A stretch of DNA of 12,600 bases from Terriglobia bacterium (GTDB lineage Bacteria; Acidobacteriota; Terriglobia; UBA7540): positions 1 to 12,600 of the forward strand of contig JASHTZ010000661.1 of assembly GCA_030040295.1 (NCBI GenBank), read 5' to 3'. Position 1 is the first letter of the stretch, and the number at the start of each line of letters is the position of its first letter. Below, one piece after another: positions 7,506 through 12,600 of this stretch. The notes below the pieces were generated by a model. It was not told the DNA's origin. It did no database searches and worked only from the letters and a program-made list of their open reading frames with translations. The position numbers were made by a program, and so were the translations under genes.

Positions 7506-9045
7506 GTGACGGAAAGTGCGAACCATCGGAAGATCGCGCCCAATCGCATTCCGCTGATTTCCGCATTGGTGACACTGGGTGTGCACCTCGCGGGCAATCC
7601 GCATTACGGATTCTTCCGCGACGAGCTCTATTTCATCATTTGCGGCCAGCACCCTCAATGGGGATACGTTGACCAGCCTCCCCTGGCGCCGCTTATGGCC
7701 GCCGCTTCGCAATTGTTCGGCCACTCACTCTTTTTGCTTCGCGCGGGGCCGGCGTTCTTCGCAGCCGCTGCCGTTTACGTCACGTGCCTGCTTGCCGTGG
7801 AGATGGGTGGCGGCGCGTTTTCTCAAATCCTTGCTGCACTGGCGGTGTTCTTCGCTCCTGTCCTGATGAGTTTCGGAATGAAAGTATCGCCCGACACTAT
7901 AGGTCTCTGGCTCTGGCCGCTTGCGGCACTCTATATTCTCCGCATCGTCAGGGGCGGCGACCGGCGTCGCTGGATTTGGGTAGGCGTCATCTTGGGTGTT
8001 TGCATTGAGAGCAAATACAGCGTCGTATTCTTCGCGCTCGCCCTGCTGCTGGGGCCTCCTGCTCACTTCCGAGCGAAAATGCCTTTTCTCGCGTTGGTTT
8101 CTGCTGGGCTGCATGGTTTGCGGTTTGATCGCGCTGCCCAACTTCCTTTGGCAGGCGCATTACGGTTTTCCCATGCTGGAGCTTTTGCGCAACGGCCAGC
8201 ATGGAAAGAATGTGATCGCCGGTCCTGGTCAATACCTGCTTCAGCAGCTTCTGATTACCAATGTTTTTTTATCTCCGATCTGGATGATGGGGCTGGCGTG
8301 GCTGTTGTGGAAGCCGGGCTCGCGGTTCCTGGGGTTTACTTACTTATTGCTGATTATTATCATGATTGTGCTTCATGGAAAGCATTATTATCCGGCTGAT
8401 GTATACCCGTATTTGATGGCGGCGGGCGGTGTGGTAATCGAAAGCTGGACGCGCAATAAGGAATCCCTCCGCCCGGTCGTCTCCACCGCGGCGATTGCTC
8501 TGGGGCTGGTCTTTGTTCCCTTTGCCATGCCCATTCTCCCGGAGGAGCAGATGGTTCGCTACACCAACATCCTGCTGGAGATTCTTCACATCAATCGCAC
8601 TACACTCGCGACGGAACGGGGCCGCACTCCCACGCTCCCCCAGGATTGGGCGGATATGCACGGCTGGCCGGAACTGGCTGCAACCGTGGTTCGAGTTTTT
8701 GAATCGCTGCCGCCCGCGGATCAGCGCCAAGCCGTCATCGTCACGCAGAATTACGGTGAAGCCTCGGCGATTGAGTTTTTCGGAGCGCGCTACCATCTGC
8801 CTCCTGTGATCAGCGGGCACAATCAATATTTTCTCTGGGGAACGCATGGCGCAACGGGCAACGTGCTGATTGACGTGGCGGGCGACTGCGGCGCGAGCCG
8901 GCACCTGCTCGATTCGAGTGAGCGCGCGACCACGTTCAGCGCCCCGTGGGTGATGCCCTACGAACGCGATATCCCCATCATGGTTTGCCGCGGCATTCAC
9001 GAGCCTTTGGGCGAATTATGGCCGAGCCTGAAGAGTTACGAATAG
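7506..9045 (+). CDS. GT-C family membrane glycosyltransferase (ArnT/PMT-like), split by a one-base frameshift
   Basis: Integral-membrane glycosyltransferase that, by family, uses a polyprenyl-phosphate sugar donor and acts on the outer face of the inner membrane. The first frame (GTG 7506 to about 8054, 183 codons) has the GT-C hallmark FFRDELYF, with the acidic pair D39-E40 in the first external loop, then GYVDQPPLAPL and several membrane segments. The second frame (about 8056-9045) continues the same protein with LLLTSERKCLFSRWFLLG, IALPNFLWQAHYGFP, more membrane helices, HGKHYYPADVYPYL and a soluble C-terminal domain. Removing one G from GGGG at 8051-8054 gives a continuous 512-aa protein, normal for the family. 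Neither half shows another lesion, so sequencing error or a very recent mutation is more likely than old decay. The start is the first possible one after an in-frame stop; its ribosome-binding site is weak. Sugar and acceptor are unknown. It converges on the next gene with a 14-bp gap. Confidence 0.88.
8051..8054 (+). other. Frameshift site: extra G in a GGGG run
   Basis: Upstream frame reads ...LLLG and then departs from family character (PPAHFRAK...). The +1 frame resumes family-like sequence at once (LLLTSERK...). A GGG run here would read CTG-GGC-CTC-CTG-CTC, joining the two halves without loss. No slippery heptamer was recognised around it, so programmed frameshifting is not favoured. 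Confidence 0.8.
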
Positions 9046-9059
9046 CGAAGGGACCAGGA

Positions 9060-10256
9060 TCATCCTTCCCACCAACCCAAGTCGGCAATTCCCGCGGCGG
9101 GAAGTCGCAAAGACGTGTGGCGGCCAGTCCCTTGAATATGAATCTCGCTCTTTGATACCTGGATGTCGCTCACCATCGCGAATCGCTCCGGAACCTTGAT
9201 GAGAAACGCCAGATAGCATGCGGTGGTCTTGCTTTTGGCCGGGACGATTGAAAATGTAGGAGCGTCGAGAAAAGGCGAGACTGCGAACGCCTGGCGGCGG
9301 GGCACGGGCCAGGGCGTCGAGCCAAATTCGAGCCCACGCGTCTGGCAGGCGCCATTCCAGGGCGGATCGCTCCGGGATTGATTCTCCTCCCAGATTGCCA
9401 CCCAGGGAAAATCGGCGCGGCGGAAGACATAACCCACGAGAAGACGATGCGGCTCATTGATCGCTGCGACATATCCTACCTTGCGCCGGGTGTTCAGCAA
9501 AACTGAAACCAGGAATCCCCGCCCGACATGTGAAAAGGGCCGCGTGAGATCGACTCTTCCACCTCCCTGTGCAGGCGCGAAAGGCCAATGAAAACTCCGG
9601 TCCGAGTCGAGTAGATCTTTTCCATTGTAGCCGCCGGCATAAGTTTTCCCTCGCGTGCCGGGCAGGCCGATGCGGCTTATGTCGTGACCAAGAAAGGGTG
9701 GGCTGAGCGTTACGTGCTGCGTCCAGTGGAAAAGGTGGTCGGCTTTGTTATTATTCACGACAGTTTCGCGAAAGTAGGCCACGGATTCGCCGCGCCTCAG
9801 GAGGATTTCGCGAATAAAGTGCAGCCCTGCCACAGGAAGGTCCACCTCAAGCCTGAGGCTGACCTCGTGCGCTGACTCATGCAGCGCCGTTTTCTTCCAT
9901 CTTGCGGAGGGCGCTTCGCCATGTGTTGAGAGGCCCTGCGCGGCTTCTTCCGCCGAAGGAGGGCCGAAGTAATCCAGGCAAATGTTGTGCCCGGCGATTC
10001 CTGAAAGCAGCTTTCCGTCGTTGATCGGTCCGTACTCGGTGGCGTGCTTGTCCGGGTGGTAAAGGTAGGGCTCCATGGATTTCCACGGAGGAACCCAGAG
10101 CGGATTGAGCACGGGCATCTCCGTCGCAGCGAGAAATTCAAATTCCGCGATGTGTCCGCCTCCGGTCAAGGTCACCAACTGCACGCGGTCGTTGTGAAGT
10201 GTGTAAGCCCCGCGCCCATTCCATTGAGACTTCAGACATGCGAGTTGCTTTGCCAT
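9060..10256 (-). CDS. Galactose mutarotase-like (aldose 1-epimerase-fold) protein, function unknown
   Basis: Predicted cytosolic 398-aa beta-sandwich protein; no signal peptide or membrane segment is visible. The resemblance is to the galactose-mutarotase-like superfamily: an N-terminal GGGHIAEFEF strand pair, NPLWVPPWKSMEP, GIAGHNICLDYFG, THGEA at 111-115, HWTQHVTL at 177-184, WEEN at 289-292 and RGLEFGSTPWP at 307-317. H112, H177/H181 and E290 or E310 are candidate equivalents of the epimerase His and Glu residues, by pattern only. It may bind or epimerise a sugar, or have lost activity; the substrate is unknown. The ATG at 10256 has AAGGA 12 nt upstream, a moderate site. It is the last gene of the minus-strand series behind the SDR, but 148 nt with a palindromic repeat separates them, so it may have its own promoter. 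Confidence 0.65.
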   Translation of the reverse strand: MAKQLACLKSQWNGRGAYTLHNDRVQLVTLTGGGHIAEFEFLAATEMPVLNPLWVPPWKSMEPYLYHPDKHATEYGPINDGKLLSGIAGHNICLDYFGPPSAEEAAQGLSTHGEAPSARWKKTALHESAHEVSLRLEVDLPVAGLHFIREILLRRGESVAYFRETVVNNNKADHLFHWTQHVTLSPPFLGHDISRIGLPGTRGKTYAGGYNGKDLLDSDRSFHWPFAPAQGGGRVDLTRPFSHVGRGFLVSVLLNTRRKVGYVAAINEPHRLLVGYVFRRADFPWVAIWEENQSRSDPPWNGACQTRGLEFGSTPWPVPRRQAFAVSPFLDAPTFSIVPAKSKTTACYLAFLIKVPERFAMVSDIQVSKSEIHIQGTGRHTSLRLPAAGIADLGWWEG

Positions 10257-10296
10257 CGAGCAGTCATCCTTCGTTTAACTTTTGAAAATCGTCTGA

Positions 10297-10350
10297 TTGC
10301 AGCGGCGGTATGCGGCCGCGGTTATCGGCGCTCACGGAGCGCCGCTACAG
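10297..10350 (+). repeat. GC-rich palindromic intergenic element with 8-bp hairpin
   Basis: The element begins TTGCAGCGGCGGTATGCG (10297-10314) and ends GAGCGCCGCTACAG (10337-10350); its two ends are inverted copies (TGCAGCGGCG against the complement TGTAGCGGCG). Inside is a perfect hairpin, CGGCGCTC-ACG-GAGCGCCG (10326-10344), and GCGGCCGC. It sits between the SDR stop and the next gene. No T-run follows on the minus strand, so it is not a standard terminator, although it could slow or stabilise transcripts. This is the most complete of three related copies. Confidence 0.65.
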
Positions 10351-10404
10351 TGGAGAACGGTCACAATGGTTTGTCATCCTCAAGGATGCGCGATTGATAA
10401 TGCC

Positions 10405-11214
10405 TCACGACTTGGCCCCTGGCAAGCCCCCTTCCTGAGCTGCTGACCCACCTGCGGGCACCAGCATTCCGCCGTCCACCGCCACCGCGGCGCCGGTTAT
10501 GAAAGAGGCGAGGTCGCTGGCAAGGAAAACGATGACTCGCGCCACCTCCTCCGGTCGGCCCATCTTGCCGCGCAAGTGCATCCGGTCGCAGAAGGCCAGC
10601 GCACCCGCCGGGTCGCGTCCCAGCGAAACCGCCCAGCGCAGCATGGGCGTATCGATTGCGCCGGGCATCACGCAGTTGGCGCGGATATTGTTCCGTGCGA
10701 AATCGAGCGCCAGGGAACGTGTGAGCCCCAGCAGGCCGTGCTTGCTCACCACATAATGAACGGAATTACCTACTGCGGCCACTGACTGCACCGAGCCGGT
10801 GATAATGACGGAGCCGCCGCCGCGCTTGATTATTGCGGGGATCACATACTTCGACATCAGGAACGCACTCTTCAAGTTCACGGTGAGCACCAGGTCCCAA
10901 TCTTCTTCGGTACAGGTGGTTGCCGAGGCATAGCGTTGGATGCCCGCGTTGTTGACAAGGACGTCGATTCCACCGAACCTCTTCACAATTTTGGCGACGC
11001 CGGACTCCACCTGCGCGCGTTTGCTGACATCGAAATCAAAGAACTCCGCCTTACGCCCCACCCGCCGCAATTCCTGCACGGCCCGCCGCCCTGATTTTTC
11101 GTCAAGGTCAACCAACGCCAGGCTCGCATGGCGTCGCGCAAATTCCCGGCAGCACGCCAAGCCGATTCCCGACGCCCCGCCCGTCACCACCACAACCTTG
11201 TTCTTGAAATTCAT
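10405..11214 (-). CDS. SDR family NAD(P)-dependent oxidoreductase (classical)
   Basis: Cytosolic short-chain dehydrogenase of 269 aa with all classical SDR motifs: cofactor-binding TGGASGIG (11-18), D36 at the end of strand beta-2 in LVDLD, which favours NAD(H), NNAG (88-91), catalytic N113, S141, and Y154-x3-K158 in YVVSKHG, then PGAIDTPM after the active site and ITGAAVAVDGGM near the C-terminus. Such enzymes oxidise a secondary alcohol or reduce a ketone on small substrates such as sugars, polyols, fatty acids or steroids; the substrate cannot be told here. The ATG at 11214 has AGGAG about 10 nt upstream. The CocE-like gene ends 104 nt upstream on the same strand, and a mutarotase-like gene follows 148 nt downstream, a neighbourhood that weakly suggests carbohydrate chemistry. 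Confidence 0.95.
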   Translation of the reverse strand: MNFKNKVVVVTGGASGIGLACCREFARRHASLALVDLDEKSGRRAVQELRRVGRKAEFFDFDVSKRAQVESGVAKIVKRFGGIDVLVNNAGIQRYASATTCTEEDWDLVLTVNLKSAFLMSKYVIPAIIKRGGGSVIITGSVQSVAAVGNSVHYVVSKHGLLGLTRSLALDFARNNIRANCVMPGAIDTPMLRWAVSLGRDPAGALAFCDRMHLRGKMGRPEEVARVIVFLASDLASFITGAAVAVDGGMLVPAGGSAAQEGGLPGAKS

Positions 11215-11258
11215 ATCGGGAGGACTCCTGTATTTTTCGGATTTCGGATCATTCTAAC

Positions 11259-11304
11259 GGTGGCCTCTGACCGCCGAAGCGCTGATCGGCGATCGACGCT
11301 ACAG
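11259..11304 (+). repeat. Degenerate copy of the GC-rich palindromic intergenic element
   Basis: Its end GATCGACGCTACAG (11291-11304) matches 12 of 14 bases with the end of the element at 10337-10350. Internally CGCCGA (11272-11277) and TCGGCG (11286-11291) pair around an 8-base loop, and the stem extends past one mismatch. It lies between the CocE-like stop and the SDR start, just upstream of the SDR ribosome-binding site region, with no T-run to make it an intrinsic terminator. Confidence 0.5.
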
Positions 11305-11318
11305 CAAGGCGCCAAGAC

Positions 11319-12600
11319 CTACCGGGCGTGCAGTTCCACCCACGACGGGTGGCGCAGCCCGTGATAGATAGTCTGATGCGCAATCTGGAAAGTGCGGTCT
11401 TTTTCGGGTTGGTTGCCGGTGTTGGTGTTGCGTGCATAAGCGGGAAAGCTGCTGCTTGAAATTTCCAGCCGCAGGCGGTGACCTGCAAGGAATACATTGT
11501 CCGTAAAGCCCGCGTCGAGGTTGAATTCGTACACTTGCCCGGGGTTCATCAGTTCGGGGTGCTCAAAGGATTTGCGATAGCGCGCGCGCAGGATTGCGTC
11601 CGTCAGGTTCATGGCATATCCCGACGGCGCAACGTCGCAAATCTTCGCGGTCCAGTCAGTGTCGCGGGCGTCACTTGAAGCAAAGAGGTGGACGGTGACT
11701 CTGCCTGCCGCTTCCACATCGTGAGTGAATGGAGCGGAGGTGTATACGAGCACGTCAGCGCGGTCCTCCACCGGCCGTTGGTCCCGCACTCCCCACAATC
11801 CGGGAACCAGGCCGGGAGAATATCCGCCGCCGTGTGTGGGCACAGGATCGGCCGGGTCATAGGTAAATTTATCGACCGAGTCTTTTGCTGAATTGGTCTC
11901 CTCGAGTGTGCCATCTCCTTTCAAAGTGTTGGCGTGCCCATTGCTGCCCAGGAAAAAGTGGACCGGCTTGTAACCCGGCGGCGGCCAATCGGGCAGTTGC
12001 TTCCATATATTGCGGCCCAGCTCGAAGATGTCCACGCGCACGTCGCGCTCGGCTCCGTTGTCGACGCCACGAATGTAGTGATCCAGCCAGCGGAGCTCGC
12101 GCGGCCGCATCTCTACCACGATCTGATTGCCGAAATCCATGTCGCCAATCACCGGTCCATACCGGCCATGGCCCCACGGTCCCCACACCAGCCGTTCGGC
12201 ACTGCGCGCGGCTGGTCCGGTGCCGCGCTCGACGCCGAGAAAATCCTGCATCGTGCCTTTTTGGAACAGGTCGTACCAGCCACCGTAGAGAAAAACCGGA
12301 ATGTTGAGATTCTTGGGAACGCCGGTCCAGCCCATCGCCCGCCAATATTCGTCGTAAGCGGGATGATTGAGCCAGTCGTGGTAAAAAGGCTGGCTGAAGC
12401 CTGCCTCCTCGAGTGCATCGCATACAGGAAGGTGGCGGAGCAATTTCGACCAGTCAAGAAAATCGTTTACTCCAATCAGAGTGTGGCGTCCGGTTTGCAG
12501 CGCCCAGGACATCATTCCGAGCTTGAAGGCGCCGCCGGGATATACGGTGGTGGTATAGAGGTCCGAAGGGCCGAAGCCCGCAATCATTCCCGCCAGCGCA
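11319..12600 (-). CDS. CocE/NonD family hydrolase (X-Pro dipeptidyl-peptidase S15-like), N-terminus missing
   Basis: Alpha/beta-hydrolase of the CocE/S15 group, which cleaves esters, amides or Xaa-Pro peptides with a Ser-Asp-His triad. The frame is open through the right edge, so the N-terminal part, including the nucleophile serine, lies outside. Counting from the ATG at 12587 (an internal methionine, since the frame continues ALAG before it): catalytic Asp at D106 in YGGWYD, catalytic His at H140 in GPWGHG, RELRWLDHYIRG closing the hydrolase domain, then a C-terminal jelly-roll domain with DTDWTAKICDVAPSGYAMNLTDAILRARYR, LDAGFTDNVFLAGHRLRLEISSS and FPAYARNTNTGN. All these are typical of the family. 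About 425 residues are visible of roughly 550-650. Substrate and location are unknown; many relatives carry signal peptides, which cannot be checked here. It is upstream of the SDR on the same strand. Confidence 0.93.
   Translation of the reverse strand, partial: ALAGMIAGFGPSDLYTTTVYPGGAFKLGMMSWALQTGRHTLIGVNDFLDWSKLLRHLPVCDALEEAGFSQPFYHDWLNHPAYDEYWRAMGWTGVPKNLNIPVFLYGGWYDLFQKGTMQDFLGVERGTGPAARSAERLVWGPWGHGRYGPVIGDMDFGNQIVVEMRPRELRWLDHYIRGVDNGAERDVRVDIFELGRNIWKQLPDWPPPGYKPVHFFLGSNGHANTLKGDGTLEETNSAKDSVDKFTYDPADPVPTHGGGYSPGLVPGLWGVRDQRPVEDRADVLVYTSAPFTHDVEAAGRVTVHLFASSDARDTDWTAKICDVAPSGYAMNLTDAILRARYRKSFEHPELMNPGQVYEFNLDAGFTDNVFLAGHRLRLEISSSSFPAYARNTNTGNQPEKDRTFQIAHQTIYHGLRHPSWVELHAR

Noticed and set aside
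8344..9000. 218-codon open frame antisense to the glycosyltransferase
   Set aside because: Low-complexity His/Arg-rich translation with no family resemblance, opposite a well-supported protein.
7996..9045. Independent 349-residue gene starting at TTG 7996
   Set aside because: Its first 20 or so residues are out-of-frame glycosyltransferase sequence; the rest is the C-terminal part of the frameshifted gene.
10326..10344. Hairpin as rho-independent terminator of the SDR gene
   Set aside because: The stem is strong, but no T-run follows on the minus strand, and the surrounding sequence matches the dispersed repeat family instead.

Overview
The window is a gene-dense stretch of bacterial chromosome, about 60% G+C by eye. 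It holds eight protein-coding genes, two of them cut by the window edges. The mix fits Acidobacteriota or a similar soil or environmental lineage: an MdtB/C-like RND pump with a lipoprotein outer-membrane channel, a Tat-exported BNR/sialidase-like protein, a GT-C membrane glycosyltransferase, a CocE-type hydrolase, and GC-rich palindromic repeats in the gaps. That placement is inferred from gene content only. No rRNA, tRNA, CRISPR, transposase, integrase or phage gene was seen, and no gene-free stretch exceeds 300 bases.

Region 1 (2-4293, + strand) is the end of a tripartite efflux operon. An RND inner-membrane permease, missing about 100 N-terminal residues, is followed after 5 nt by a NodT-type outer-membrane factor lipoprotein. 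The periplasmic adaptor is presumably upstream of the window. Just after the second gene lies a full-strength Shine-Dalgarno sequence and a GTG that opens a three-codon reading frame, so the operon may once have continued.

Region 2 (4328-7244, - strand) reads right to left: a Tat-signal sialidase/BNR-repeat protein, then a DrrA-type ABC ATPase, then a DrrB/ABC-2-type permease that overlaps the ATPase by 44 bp. The last two should form a two-gene exporter with coupled translation. A perfect 7+7 inverted repeat sits just upstream of the sialidase-like gene.

Region 3 (7506-9045, + strand) is a polytopic ArnT/PMT-like (GT-C) glycosyltransferase split between two reading frames by one extra G in a GGGG run. 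Everything on either side of the lesion looks intact.

Region 4 (9060-12600, - strand) reads right to left: a CocE/NonD (X-Pro dipeptidyl-peptidase S15-like) hydrolase lacking its N-terminus, a classical SDR dehydrogenase, and a galactose-mutarotase-like protein of unknown substrate. The gaps between these genes, and the divergent gap at 7245-7505, each carry a degenerate copy or half-copy of one palindromic element ending in TGTAGCGGCG.

Several genes point to carbohydrate or envelope chemistry and export (sialidase-like, GT-C, mutarotase-like, SDR, two efflux systems), but they face different ways and no single pathway can be proven. I found no convincing new biological system. The points most worth a second look are the frameshift, the repeat family, the orphan ribosome-binding site and the palindrome before the sialidase-like gene.
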